NCBI RefSeq assembly: GCF_001625365.1
Contig: NZ_LJJF01000001.1
Location: 6,498,501 to 6,562,500, forward strand
From: Streptomyces sp. MJM8645
GTDB taxonomy: Bacteria; Actinomycetota; Actinomycetes; Streptomycetales; Streptomycetaceae
Length of the DNA stretch: 64,000 nucleotides
Direction: 5' to 3'
Positions 27,419 through 35,925 of this stretch are shown one piece after another. The notes beneath the pieces were generated by a model. The model was not told where the DNA came from and did not search any database. It saw only the letters and a program-made list of their open reading frames with translations. Made by a program: the position numbers and the translations under genes. The first letter of the stretch is position 1. Each line of letters starts with the position of its first letter.

Positions 27419-27835
27419 TCAGGCCGCGCCGGGCGCCGTCCACCGGACCTCGCCGCCCGGTAGCCCCGCGCACACCGCCCCCTCGGCGGTCTCCACGCTC
27501 CACGGCGCGAGCTGCGCGTGCGGCGGGACGGACAGCGCGCCGCCCTCCGCGAAGGCCAGCTCCAGGCCGCCGGCGAGGGTGATCTCGGCGGTGTCGACGG
27601 TCCGGCCGACGAGCGCGAGCAGGGTGCCGGTCGGACGGACGGTCAGCGCCGGAAAGTAGTGCTCGACCTCCGCCGGGGCGGTGAAGGAGGGCGCGGCGAG
27701 GCGGAACTCGTGCGCCACCCGGACGGTCACCGGTCCGTCGAGGGTGAGGTCCAGCCGGTCGCCGCCGCTGACCGACGCCACTCGGCGGCCGGCCAGCGCC
27801 TCCGTGATCCCGTGCTGCGTGATCCCGTTCTGCAT
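27419..27835 (-). CDS. Small protein of unknown function (DUF6188-like)
   Basis: 138 residues, cytoplasmic, predicted all-beta from repeated short strands (RVASVSGGDRLDLTLDGPVTVRVAHEFRLAAP, TLLALVGRTVDTAEITLAGGLELAFAEGGALSVPPH, WSVETAEGAVCAGLPGGEVRW). The pattern is that of small actinobacterial proteins filed as DUF6188, from memory. It faces the roadblock operon tail to tail. No catalytic motif or membrane segment is visible, and function is unknown. Confidence 0.65.
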   Translation of the reverse strand: MQNGITQHGITEALAGRRVASVSGGDRLDLTLDGPVTVRVAHEFRLAAPSFTAPAEVEHYFPALTVRPTGTLLALVGRTVDTAEITLAGGLELAFAEGGALSVPPHAQLAPWSVETAEGAVCAGLPGGEVRWTAPGAA

Positions 27836-27972
27836 GGCCCCAGTGTGACCCACCCGACCCGGCCTTGTCCGCCCTGCCCAACAGCCCCGCCCAACAGCCC
27901 CGCCCGACCGGCCGGTCCCCCTGCCGCGCCCTCCTGAACCCTCCTGAACCCGCTCGACCCGCCCGCCCGCCG

Positions 27973-29088
27973 CTACCCGGCGGCGCGTCCGCGCACCAGC
28001 TCGGCCGGCCCGCCCGCCCGCTCCCGCGCGGCCAGCGCGGCGGCCGTCCGGGCCCAGGACGGGCCGGTCAGCAGCGCCCGTGCCTCGGCGGGGCCGCAGA
28101 GCCGCCACTCCACCAGCTCCTCCTCCGGCAGTGCGATCGAACCGAGCATCCGTTCCGTCACCGTGCCCCCGTCGAACACGGACACCAGCACGGCGGTGTC
28201 CCGCCCGGTCGCCGGGTCGGCCTCCGGATCGGCGGCCGCCCCGGGCTGCCAGTCCAGCGCCAGCAGCCGCCCCGGTTCGACCTCCCAGCCGAGTTCCTCG
28301 CGGATCTCGCGTCGGACGGCCGCCCGGGGCAGTTCCCGGTCCGCCTCGATCCCGCCGCCCGGCAGCGTCCAGTACGGCACCCGGCCGCGCGGCCCGTCCC
28401 ACGGCCGCAGCCGGACCAGCAGGACCCGCCCGGCGTCGTCGGTGAACAGGGCCCGGGCCTTGGCCCGGATCCGCGGGCGGGTGGCGATGTAGGTGGCCCG
28501 GTCCATCGGCGGCTCGTACCCGGGCCCGCCGGGGGCGGAGCCCAGGGCGGGCGCGTCGGCCAGCCCGGTGTACGCGGGCGGCGATTCGTCCGCCGGCAGG
28601 TGGTCGAGGGTGTGCCCCACGGGCCTGCTGTCCTCCAGCTCCAGCGGACCGGCCGACCGCGGCGCCCGCAGGCAGGCCGTGACCCGGCGGGACAGCAGGG
28701 GCGGCAGCGCGTGGCCCGCCTGTTCCGGGGTCAGCCAGGCCCAGCCGCCGACCTCCGCCGCGTCCGGCCGGATCGCCGCGGCCTGTTCGGCGGTGAGCGG
28801 CTGCGCCCAGTACAGGTACGCGGCGATCGGCGGCCGGAAGTGGTCGAGCGTCCAGTCGACGCAGGCCAGCGGCCCCAGCCGGGGCGTGAACCCGAGTTCC
28901 TCCACCACCTCGCGCAGCGCGGTCTCCCGCGGCGAGCGGTCCTGCGGCTCCCACCCGCCGCCCGGGATCGCCACAGGATGCTTCCGGTCGTACGGCAACC
29001 GCACCACCAGCACCCGCCTCCGCTCGTCCGGGAACAGCACCCCCGCCGCCGCCAGCAACTCCCGCCCGCTCCCGGATGACGCGTCCAC
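27973..29088 (-). CDS. Protein with two Nudix domains
   Basis: 371 residues with two Nudix hydrolase domains. The second domain (about residues 195-350) has a full Nudix box, GIEADRELPRAAVRREIREELG, with the consensus glutamates and arginine. The first (about residues 10-145) has GGGWEPQDRSPRETALREVVEELGF: REVVEELG is intact but the conserved glutamate seven residues before it is replaced by Arg, so this domain may be inactive or have another specificity. Nudix enzymes hydrolyse nucleoside diphosphate derivatives, and substrates cannot be read from sequence. It precedes the SGNH hydrolase and glycosyltransferase genes on the same strand but is not clearly co-transcribed. Confidence 0.85.
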   Translation of the reverse strand: MDASSGSGRELLAAAGVLFPDERRRVLVVRLPYDRKHPVAIPGGGWEPQDRSPRETALREVVEELGFTPRLGPLACVDWTLDHFRPPIAAYLYWAQPLTAEQAAAIRPDAAEVGGWAWLTPEQAGHALPPLLSRRVTACLRAPRSAGPLELEDSRPVGHTLDHLPADESPPAYTGLADAPALGSAPGGPGYEPPMDRATYIATRPRIRAKARALFTDDAGRVLLVRLRPWDGPRGRVPYWTLPGGGIEADRELPRAAVRREIREELGWEVEPGRLLALDWQPGAAADPEADPATGRDTAVLVSVFDGGTVTERMLGSIALPEEELVEWRLCGPAEARALLTGPSWARTAAALAARERAGGPAELVRGRAAG

Positions 29089-29196
29089 CGCTGCTCCCTC
29101 CGTCAGGCCCGGTTCGAAGGCCGTGTCCCCCCGACGACTCGGCGGACCCCTTTCATGGTTCCCCCCACGAGCCGTCCTAGCCGAGCCCCCGCCGCC

Positions 29197-30078
29197 TCAC
29201 CCCAGTGACGCGAGGGCCTGGGCCGCCGCGCGGGCCATCTGCTCGTCGTGCCGCCCGCTGGACCCGCGCAGCCGGGCGAGGCCTTCGGCCGCCGCCAGGG
29301 CGAGCAGCCCGGGCAGCAGGTCGGTGCTGCGGGCGGCGACCCAGCGGGTGCCCTGGGTGGCCATCCACCACAGGTCGGCGGCCCGGCCGGGCGGGGCCTC
29401 GGCGGGGGTGTCGACGGGCGGCGGGCCGAGGGGGTGGCCGGTGGCGGCGAGCAGTTCGTGGAACCGGCGGGCGATCAGGTGGTGGCCCTCGGCGCTGGGG
29501 TGCAGCCGGTCGACGCTGAGCAGCCGGCGCTGCGCGCACCAGGGCAGCTCGGCGATGTGCAGGTGCACCGCCCGGTGCCGGGCGGCGAGGGCGTGCACGA
29601 CGGTGTTGACGGCCTGCATCCGCCGCGCCAGCGGTCGGGCCAGCGGCGCGGGCAGGCGGAGCAGGGTGCCCGGATCGGGCAGGCAGGCGGTCAGCAGGAC
29701 GGCGCCGTGGCTGGAGAGTTCGCCCAGGGTGGCGTCCAGCTCCAGGGTGGTGCGCCGGATGTCGAAGCCCGCCCGTAGGGTGTCGTTGCCGCCGACCACC
29801 ACGGCCGCGAACCGCGGCCGCAGTGCCAGTGCGGCGGGGAGTTGACGATTCGTCAGATCAGCGGTCAGGGCGCCGCTGCACGCCAGGTTGGTGAACTCGA
29901 CGCCGCCCTCGGGTGCCAGCGACCGGGCCAGGACGGCGGCCCAGCCGCGCCACCCCTCGCCGACCGGGTCCCCGACCCCTTCGGTCAGCGAGTCCCCGAG
30001 CGCGACGAACCGCACCGGCCCGCTGGTGGCCGGGCGGCCGTCCGCGGACCGGTCACGCCCGGTGCCGAGCACGCTCAT
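29197..30078 (-). CDS. SGNH/GDSL hydrolase
   Basis: 293-residue esterase or lipase fold. Block I is FVALGDSLTEGVGDP with the nucleophilic serine; block II glycine lies in NLACSGALTADL; block III is VVVGGNDTLR; block V is SVDRLHPSAEGHHLIARR with the catalytic Asp and His. It has no signal peptide, so it acts in the cytoplasm. ATG 30078 has AGGAGGG upstream and lies 26 bp inside the preceding glycosyltransferase gene, so the two overlap and are coupled. With two GT4 enzymes upstream, an acyl-modified glycolipid is a reasonable substrate guess. A further in-frame start seven codons upstream lacks a ribosome site. Confidence 0.87.
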   Translation of the reverse strand: MSVLGTGRDRSADGRPATSGPVRFVALGDSLTEGVGDPVGEGWRGWAAVLARSLAPEGGVEFTNLACSGALTADLTNRQLPAALALRPRFAAVVVGGNDTLRAGFDIRRTTLELDATLGELSSHGAVLLTACLPDPGTLLRLPAPLARPLARRMQAVNTVVHALAARHRAVHLHIAELPWCAQRRLLSVDRLHPSAEGHHLIARRFHELLAATGHPLGPPPVDTPAEAPPGRAADLWWMATQGTRWVAARSTDLLPGLLALAAAEGLARLRGSSGRHDEQMARAAAQALASLG

Positions 30079-31279
30079 CCCAACCCTCCTCCACCGCACC
30101 GGGGTTGCGCACGCCGGGGTTCCGCATGCCGGGGTTCCGAACGCTGTGGGCCGCGAGGAACGCGGCCACCGCGGCCGGCCAGCCGTACCGCTCGGCCTGG
30201 GCCCGGGCGCCGGCCCGCCGCGCCTGCTCCGGGCGTGCCAGCAACTCCCGTACCGCCGAGGCGAATCCGGCCCCGGTGTCGGCGGCGGCCATCCCGGCCA
30301 GGCCGATCAGCCCGGGCAGCGCGGAGGAGCGGCTGACCGCCACCGGAGTCCCGCAGGCCAGCGCCTCCAGCGCGGCGAGCCCGAAGGTCTCCACCGGCCC
30401 GGGCGCGAGCACCACGTCCGCGCAGCCCAGCAGCCTGGCCAGTTCCTCCCGCCGGCCCAGGTGCCCGAGGAGGCGCACCGGCAGTCGCAGCCGCTCCGCC
30501 CGGGCCGCCAGCCGGTCCCGCAACGGTCCGGCCCCGGCCACCACCAGGACGGCCGGCAGCCCCCGGGCCCGCAGCGCGGCCAGCGCCTCGACGGCCCGTT
30601 CGGGCCGCTTCTCGGCCGAGAGCCGGGAGCAGAGCACCAGCAGCACGTCGTCCGGCCCGCAGTACCGTGCCCGCTCCCGGGCCCGCGCGGCCGGCGGCAG
30701 CGGGCGCATCGCGTCCAGGTCCACGCCGAGCGGGGCCCGGACCAGGTTGGGCACGCCGATCCGCCGGAACTCCGCCGCCGCCCAGTCGGTGGTGCAGAGC
30801 ACCGCGTCGTACGTACGGGCCGTCGCCGCGTTGAGCCGGTCGGCGGCCGCGTCGGCGAGCGGGCGGGGCAGCCCCCAGGCGCGCAGCAGCCCGACGGCGC
30901 TCTCGTGCGACACCATCACCGAGCGGACGCCGTGCCGCCGGGCCCAACTGCCGGTCCAGCGCAGCGTGGTGCGGTCGGACACCTCCAGCCGGTCGGGTTT
31001 CAGCCGGGTCAGTTCGGCGGCCACCGCCCGCCGGTCGGTGAGCACCCGGTAGCCGCCGCTGGCCGGCAGCACCGGCCCGGGCAGGGTGACCACCAGGCCC
31101 TGCTCGCACTCCTCCTCGCTGCGCCGCTCCCCGGGCACGATCAGCACCGGCCGGTGCCCGGCGGCCAGGTAGCCGGCGCCGAGGTGGCGCAGCGCGGTGC
31201 GCAGGCCCCCGGAGACCGGGGTGACGAAGTTCGCGAGCCGCACGATGGTCAGTGGCTCGCGGTCGGCGGTGTCCGTCAT
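30053..31279 (-). CDS. GT4-family glycosyltransferase, second of pair
   Basis: 408 residues with two Rossmann domains. The N-terminal half shows TIVRLANFVTPVSGGLRTALRHLGAGYLAAGHRPVLIVPG. The C-terminal half shows LVLCSRLSAEKRPERAVEALA and the donor-binding ETFGLAALEALACGTPVAVS (EX7E type). It is a retaining GT-B enzyme, most like mannosyltransferases of the PimB/MgtA group. Its ATG overlaps the stop of the other GT4 gene (ATGA). The C terminus ends in a 5-residue repeat (RNPGM RNPGV RNPG) encoded by 15-bp units near 30101-30142, which run into the start of the SGNH gene. Acceptor unknown; a glycolipid is likely. Confidence 0.87.
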   Translation of the reverse strand: MTDTADREPLTIVRLANFVTPVSGGLRTALRHLGAGYLAAGHRPVLIVPGERRSEEECEQGLVVTLPGPVLPASGGYRVLTDRRAVAAELTRLKPDRLEVSDRTTLRWTGSWARRHGVRSVMVSHESAVGLLRAWGLPRPLADAAADRLNAATARTYDAVLCTTDWAAAEFRRIGVPNLVRAPLGVDLDAMRPLPPAARARERARYCGPDDVLLVLCSRLSAEKRPERAVEALAALRARGLPAVLVVAGAGPLRDRLAARAERLRLPVRLLGHLGRREELARLLGCADVVLAPGPVETFGLAALEALACGTPVAVSRSSALPGLIGLAGMAAADTGAGFASAVRELLARPEQARRAGARAQAERYGWPAAVAAFLAAHSVRNPGMRNPGVRNPGAVEEGWDERARHRA

Positions 31280-32493
31280 GCCGGCAGCTCCTCCACGACG
31301 GCGACCGGCTCGACGACCGCCGGGGGAGCGGCAGGGGGAGCCACCGGTGTGCCCCGGTGCTCGGCGAGGACCTCCGCGTAGTGCCGCAGCAGCAGGTCGC
31401 CGACCGCCTCCCAGGTCCGCGCGGTCACCTCGGCCCGTCCGGCGCGCCCGTACGCGGCCCGCCGCCCGGGGTCGGCGGCCAGTTCCGCCACCGCCCGGGC
31501 CACCGCGGCGCCGTCCCGGGGCGGCACCAGCAGGCCCGTCCGGTGGTGCGCGACCAGGTCCAGCGGGCCGCCGGCGGCCGGGCCGATCACCGGCACGCCG
31601 CTCGCCATCGCCTCCTGGATGGTCTGGCAGAAGGTCTCCAGCGGGCCGGTGTGCACGAACACGTCCAGGGTCGCGAAACAGCGGGCCAGTTCCTCGCCGG
31701 TCCGGCGGCCGAGGAACACCGCGCCGGGCATCGAGGCCCGCAGCCCGGGCCCGGACGGCCCGTCCCCGATCACCACCACCCGCACCCCGGGCAGGGCCGA
31801 CGCGGCGGCCAGCAGGTCGACCCGCTTCTCGGGCGCCAGCCGCCCGACGTACCCGACCAGCACCTCGCCGCCCGGGGCGAGCGCCCGGTGCAGCGCCTCG
31901 TCCCGGTGCCGGGGGTGGAACCGCACCGAGTCCACCCCGCGCGGCCACAGCTGCACCCGGGGCACCCCGTGCGCGGTGAGGTCCTGGGCGGCGGGCGTGG
32001 ACGGCGCCAGCGTCCGGGCCGCGGCCCGGTGCACGGCCCGGATCCGCCGCCAGGCGGCCGCCTCCCCGAGGCCCCGCCCGGCCCGGTAGGCGTGCGCGTA
32101 CCCGGCGAGGTCGGTCTGGTAGACGGCCACGGCGGGGACGCCGAGGCGGGCCGCGGCCTGCATCCCGCGCGCGCCGAGCACGAACGGGCTGGCCAGGTGC
32201 ACGATGTCCGGCCGGTGCCCGGCGACGGCGGCCGCCAACTGCCGGCTCGGCAGCGCGATCCGCACCTGCGGGTACCCGGGCAGCGGCACCGACGGAATGC
32301 GCACCACCGGCAGCTCCACCGCTTCGGAGCCGCCGAAGGTGTGCGGCGGGCACGTGGCGCCCCGCGCGGGTGCGGGGGTGACGACGAGTGGCTGGTGGCC
32401 CCGGCGGACCAGATGCTCGGCCGTCCGCAGCACGCTGTGGGCGACTCCGTTGACCTCGGGCGGGAAGGATTCGGTGACGATGACGACGCGCAT
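31276..32493 (-). CDS. GT4-family glycosyltransferase, MgtA/PimB-like
   Basis: 405 residues. It opens with MRVVIVTESFPPEVNGVAHSVLRTAEHLVRRGH, the classical GT4 N-terminal fold, then DIVHLASPFVLG and the acceptor region AVYQTDLAGYAHAY. The donor domain has VGYVGRLAPEKRVDLLAAAS and GPLETFCQTIQEAMASGVPVIGPAAGGPLDLV with the EX7E glutamates. Closest types are GDP-mannose-dependent mannosyltransferases for diacylglycerol or phosphoinositides. It is the first gene of a three-gene unit (GT4, GT4, SGNH hydrolase) with overlapping starts. No signal peptide, consistent with action at the inner membrane face. Confidence 0.88.
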   Translation of the reverse strand: MRVVIVTESFPPEVNGVAHSVLRTAEHLVRRGHQPLVVTPAPARGATCPPHTFGGSEAVELPVVRIPSVPLPGYPQVRIALPSRQLAAAVAGHRPDIVHLASPFVLGARGMQAAARLGVPAVAVYQTDLAGYAHAYRAGRGLGEAAAWRRIRAVHRAAARTLAPSTPAAQDLTAHGVPRVQLWPRGVDSVRFHPRHRDEALHRALAPGGEVLVGYVGRLAPEKRVDLLAAASALPGVRVVVIGDGPSGPGLRASMPGAVFLGRRTGEELARCFATLDVFVHTGPLETFCQTIQEAMASGVPVIGPAAGGPLDLVAHHRTGLLVPPRDGAAVARAVAELAADPGRRAAYGRAGRAEVTARTWEAVGDLLLRHYAEVLAEHRGTPVAPPAAPPAVVEPVAVVEELPA

Positions 32494-32601
32494 GCCAGAG
32501 TTCTGTCCGCGCCCGGCGTGCACCCGGCCAAAGGGATCTGTCGTACAAGCGAACGCGGGTCGGCGATTTGCACCGCCGACCCGCGCCCGCACCGCGCCGC
32601 C

Positions 32602-32790
32602 TCAGTGCGACCCGGCCGCCTCCTTGAGCTCCGCGTACGGCGCGAGCTTGCGGAGCGACTCGATGCTCCTGAGGCACTCGTCCTTGCTCTCGTGCGGGTC
32701 CCCGGTGACGATGACCGTCCCGTTGCTCGCCTTGAGTCGGAAGCGGTGCATCCCGCTCTCGTCCTTGTACAGCTCGAACTTTCCAGCCAT
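32602..32790 (-). CDS. YegP/DUF1508-family small protein
   Basis: 62 residues. The sequence FELYKDESGMHRFRLKASNGTVIVTG followed by SKDECLRSIESLRKLAP is the DUF1508 (YegP) repeat, a small beta-alpha domain of unknown biochemical function, here as a single copy. GGAAGG lies upstream of the ATG at a rather long distance. It stands alone 108 bp after the GT4 gene start, on the same strand. The call is secure as a family, without a known role. Confidence 0.85.
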   Translation of the reverse strand: MAGKFELYKDESGMHRFRLKASNGTVIVTGDPHESKDECLRSIESLRKLAPYAELKEAAGSH

Positions 32791-32994
32791 GCCTGTAACA
32801 GCCTTCCGTTCAGGTGACCCCCTCGCACCGCACCGTAGGGCCAGCCCGGTTGCTCCGCCCGCCGGCTGGGGCATCCGAGTCATCCGGCCCTGCCCACCTG
32901 GCCCGTTCGGGTCAGGTGGTGCTCGCGGGGGAGCTGTGGGCCTGCGGGCGGTTGGGCGTGGTGGCCCGGGAGTGCTCCTCGCGGAAGCCTCGTT

Positions 32995-34716
32995 TCACCG
33001 GCGGACCGGGGTGGTGCCGTTCATGCCGAAGCGAGCGGAGCACTGCTCGCCGGATCGGTTGTTCGCGTTCCACACGCAGATCCACATCGTGTAGCCGATG
33101 TCCGGGACGAAGCTCGTCTTCGCGGCGCCCACGGAGGCGCGGAAGGTGTAGGTGATGCCGTCACTGCGGGCGAGCTCGGCGACGCAGGTCTGGGTCAGGG
33201 AGGTGTTGAGCACGCCCGCGAGCGAGCCGGAGCCGTTGTCGTCCAGCCAGGCGGAACAGGCGGCGGTGGGGCCGAGCCAGTCGGTGTCCGCCTCGGAGCC
33301 CTTGACCTGTGCCGGGTCGTCGCTGCCGTTGATGCCGCGGATCGATGACGAGGTGGGGCTGGGGGCGGCCGTTGAGGGTGCGGCGGTGGCCGTGTTCGGT
33401 GGGGTGGCCGTTTCGCCAGGCGGGGTGGTCGGGGGCTGGGTAGCGGGTTTGGCGGCAGCGAAGGTCGAGGGCCGCGGGCTCGGGGAGGGCGCCCGCGTGG
33501 TGGCGGCCGGGGCGGTTGAAGGCGGGGGAGAGGGTTCGGCGGTGGCGGTGGCGGTGGCGGAGATCGAGGCGCTCGGGCTCGCGGAGGGTCCTTGCGTCGT
33601 CCCGGCCAAGGGCTCGACGGCGACCTGCACGCCGCCGGACTCCTGCGCGTCGTGGTGCTGCGGGGAGGTGGACGGGCTGAGGACGAACACCGCGACCGCG
33701 CCGAGGGCGGTCGCCGCGGCGATCGGCAACAGGAACAGGTGCTTGCGCGGGCGGCGAGGTGATGCGAGGGGTGCGGGCCCGACGTCGGGCTTCGGGTCCG
33801 TGCTCGTATCCGGTGGCGGGACGGTCTCCAGCTTGCCGACGGGCGTTTCGGCGAACGCACGTCGAGCGCCGATGCGTGACATGACCTCGGGCGGCCAGGA
33901 CGGGGGAGGGGCGGGCCGGTGCGTGCGCGTCGCCAGGACGATCTCGTCGGCGGTGGGGCGTGCGCCGGGGTCGGTGGCGAGACAGGGCCCGAGGAGGGCG
34001 GCGAGGTCGGCGTCCACGGCGCGCAGCGGCTCCACGTCGGGGACGGCGCCGGGTGTGCGACCCGAGGCGGCGTAGAGCAGGAGCGCCGCGAGCGAGTAGA
34101 CGTCCGCGGGCGCTGCCACGTCCTCCTCCCCGGCCTGCTGTTCCGGTGCCGAGAAGCCCTGCGTTCCGTAGCTGCCACCGCTCCTGGTGAGCCTCGCCTG
34201 GTCCGCGGCGCGCGCGATGCCGAAGTCGATCAGCTTCACGCCGTCGCGCACCAGCATGACGTTGGCGGGCTTGATGTCGCGGTGCGCGATCCGGGACGCG
34301 TGTACGGCCCGCAGTTGAGCGGCCGTCTCGGCCAGCAGTAGCCACAGCGCCCCGGCGGGCAGCGGGCCGTGCAGCCGGACCGCCTCGTCCACCGTGAGCC
34401 CGGGGACGTACTCGGTGGCGAACCACGGGCGTTCCTGAGTGGCGTCGCTCGCCAGCACCCGCGGTCCGACTCCGAGCGGCACACGGTAGAGGATGCCGAC
34501 CTCTCGTTCGAAGCGCTCGCCGGGGACCAGCCGCGGCCGGACGAGCTTGACAGCGGCGTAGCCCCTGTCCGAGACCCCGAGGTAGACCTCGCCCATGCCG
34601 CCGGTGCCGAGCAGGCCGATGATGCTGAAGCTGCCGATCTCCTGCGGATCGCCCGGACCGAGTGGTTCGGCGACCACGCTGTCGATCGCAGCAGCTCGCC
34701 GGCTGATCTCGCTCAC
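32995..34716 (-). CDS. Receptor-type serine/threonine protein kinase
   Basis: 573 residues. The kinase domain (about 27-275) has the glycine loop GLLGTGGMGEVYLG, catalytic lysine in YAAVKLV, HRDIKPANVML, DFGIA and APEQQAGEEDVAAPADVYSLAALLLYAASGRTPG. One membrane segment follows (HLFLLPIAAATALGAVAVFVL near residue 330), then a 110-residue Pro/Thr/Ser-rich stalk and an outside domain with four cysteines (AACSAW, QTCVAE, WICVWN, EQCSAR). The GTG start has no clear ribosome site and may be leaderless. It is divergent from the FHA gene across 141 bp. FHA domains bind phosphothreonine, so the neighbour is a natural substrate or reader. Confidence 0.92.
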   Translation of the reverse strand: MSEISRRAAAIDSVVAEPLGPGDPQEIGSFSIIGLLGTGGMGEVYLGVSDRGYAAVKLVRPRLVPGERFEREVGILYRVPLGVGPRVLASDATQERPWFATEYVPGLTVDEAVRLHGPLPAGALWLLLAETAAQLRAVHASRIAHRDIKPANVMLVRDGVKLIDFGIARAADQARLTRSGGSYGTQGFSAPEQQAGEEDVAAPADVYSLAALLLYAASGRTPGAVPDVEPLRAVDADLAALLGPCLATDPGARPTADEIVLATRTHRPAPPPSWPPEVMSRIGARRAFAETPVGKLETVPPPDTSTDPKPDVGPAPLASPRRPRKHLFLLPIAAATALGAVAVFVLSPSTSPQHHDAQESGGVQVAVEPLAGTTQGPSASPSASISATATATAEPSPPPSTAPAATTRAPSPSPRPSTFAAAKPATQPPTTPPGETATPPNTATAAPSTAAPSPTSSSIRGINGSDDPAQVKGSEADTDWLGPTAACSAWLDDNGSGSLAGVLNTSLTQTCVAELARSDGITYTFRASVGAAKTSFVPDIGYTMWICVWNANNRSGEQCSARFGMNGTTPVRR

Positions 34717-34857
34717 GGCGGGCAGGCTATCGGGCAAGTCCACTCCGGACAAGCGGAGTTGGTGGTTCCGCAAGCTCGGCACGCCGCATGCTCGCAGGAG
34801 GACTGGTCCTCCCGGTGCGCTCATACACTGGCGCGACCCGAGGCGGAGGTATGTGAG

Positions 34858-35652
34858 ATGGCGTACGAAAACTTCCCACCCCAGATGCTGCCGCCGGGCA
34901 GTCCTTCCGGCAGAGTGCCCTCGGCGCCACCCGGGACGATCTTCGTGCTCGGCCCGGAGGGTGGGTACGCCGTGCCGCCGCGCCGGTACACCTTGCTGTT
35001 CGGGCGCGACCGCGAGGACGTGCACGTACCGGTCGGTGTCGACGACCCGACCGTCAGCCGTCGGCACGGCGTCTTCACCTGCGCTGGCGCGGACGGCGAC
35101 TGGTGGCTGGTCAACACCGGCAATCTGCCGATCGAACTGCCCGACGGCGTGCTGATGCTCACCAGCCACAAGCGGATCATCGGGCCCGGGTACACCCCGT
35201 TGGTGATCAACTCGTCCAAGCGGCGGTCCCACCTGGTGGAGGTCCGCGTCGTGGACGGGGACGACCTGCACCCCCGTTCCACGAGCGGCGCCGATACCGC
35301 GGCCCCCGAGACGGTCTACCTGCTCTCCCTCCAGGAGCGGCTGGTGCTCACCGCGCTCGCCCGGCGCTACCTGGAGGGCCAGGACGCCTTCCCGCTCCCG
35401 TCGGCCTGGGAGGAGACCGCCCGGCTGGTCAACGCCTCGCCCCACGTGACCAAGTTCTGGACCCACAAGTCGGTCGCCAACACGGTCGAGGACGTGCGCG
35501 AACGGCTGCGCCGACGGGGCGTGCGCGGACTGACGCGCGACGAGGTCGGCGAGCCGGTCGGCTCGACGCTCAGCGTCAACCTGATCAGGGAACTGCTGAA
35601 GACGGCGACGCTGAACGCCCAGGACTTGGAGTTGCTGGCCGATCAGGGTTGA
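34858..35652 (+). CDS. FHA-domain protein with C-terminal winged-helix-like region
   Basis: 264 residues. The FHA core spans about residues 40-130: YTLLFGRDREDVHVPVGVDDPTVSRRHGVFTCAGADGDWWLVNTG, with the GR and SxxH residues that contact phosphothreonine (here SRRH). The C-terminal half (SLQERLVLTALARRYLEG, SAWEETARLVNASPHVTKFWTHKSVANTVEDVRERLRRRG) looks like a winged helix of the kind seen in other actinobacterial FHA regulators. GCGGAGG precedes the ATG. It is divergent from the receptor kinase and convergent, with only 8 bp between stops, to the 77-residue gene. It probably reads out kinase activity, possibly onto DNA or a protein partner. Confidence 0.88.
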   Translation: MAYENFPPQMLPPGSPSGRVPSAPPGTIFVLGPEGGYAVPPRRYTLLFGRDREDVHVPVGVDDPTVSRRHGVFTCAGADGDWWLVNTGNLPIELPDGVLMLTSHKRIIGPGYTPLVINSSKRRSHLVEVRVVDGDDLHPRSTSGADTAAPETVYLLSLQERLVLTALARRYLEGQDAFPLPSAWEETARLVNASPHVTKFWTHKSVANTVEDVRERLRRRGVRGLTRDEVGEPVGSTLSVNLIRELLKTATLNAQDLELLADQG

Positions 35653-35660
35653 CGCGTTTC

Positions 35661-35894
35661 TCAGGCCTCCGTCCCGGGCGTGGCTTCGGCGTTGTGGTTG
35701 TAGGTGACGTGCATGGTGCCGTGTTCCACGGCGAAGACGGCTGCCTGGTCCTCGGCCGAGTTCTGCTGGCGCGGTTGGGGCTGCGGTTGTTCGGGGTGAT
35801 GCTTCGTGTTCGTCACGTGGTTGTTGTCGCCCACGATGAAGGTGCCGGAGACGTCTCCGGCGTGGATGGTGCCGGGGGTGGATTCCGTAGGCAT
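35661..35894 (-). CDS. 77-residue two-motif protein, possible adaptor
   Basis: Unrecognised family. The N-terminal part (residues 10-29) reads IHAGDVSGTFIVGD then NNHVTN, which is 15 of 20 identical to residues 13-33 of the neighbouring STAND ATPase. The C-terminal part (53-66, VFAVEHGTMHVTYN) matches the C-terminal tails of the cyclase-homology protein (VFAVGRGGQHIHYN) and the 138-residue protein (VFAVQHGDQHFASG) across the divergon. A polar Gln/Pro-rich linker joins them. No signal peptide. The gene follows the ATPase by 31 bp with AAAGG before the ATG. Short beta-prone motifs of this style resemble amyloid-type signalling motifs near NLR-like ATPases; that comparison is inference. Confidence 0.75.
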   Translation of the reverse strand: MPTESTPGTIHAGDVSGTFIVGDNNHVTNTKHHPEQPQPQPRQQNSAEDQAAVFAVEHGTMHVTYNHNAEATPGTEA

Positions 35895-35925
35895 GGTCGG
35901 CCTTTCTCGGTTGGTCCTGTGGAGG

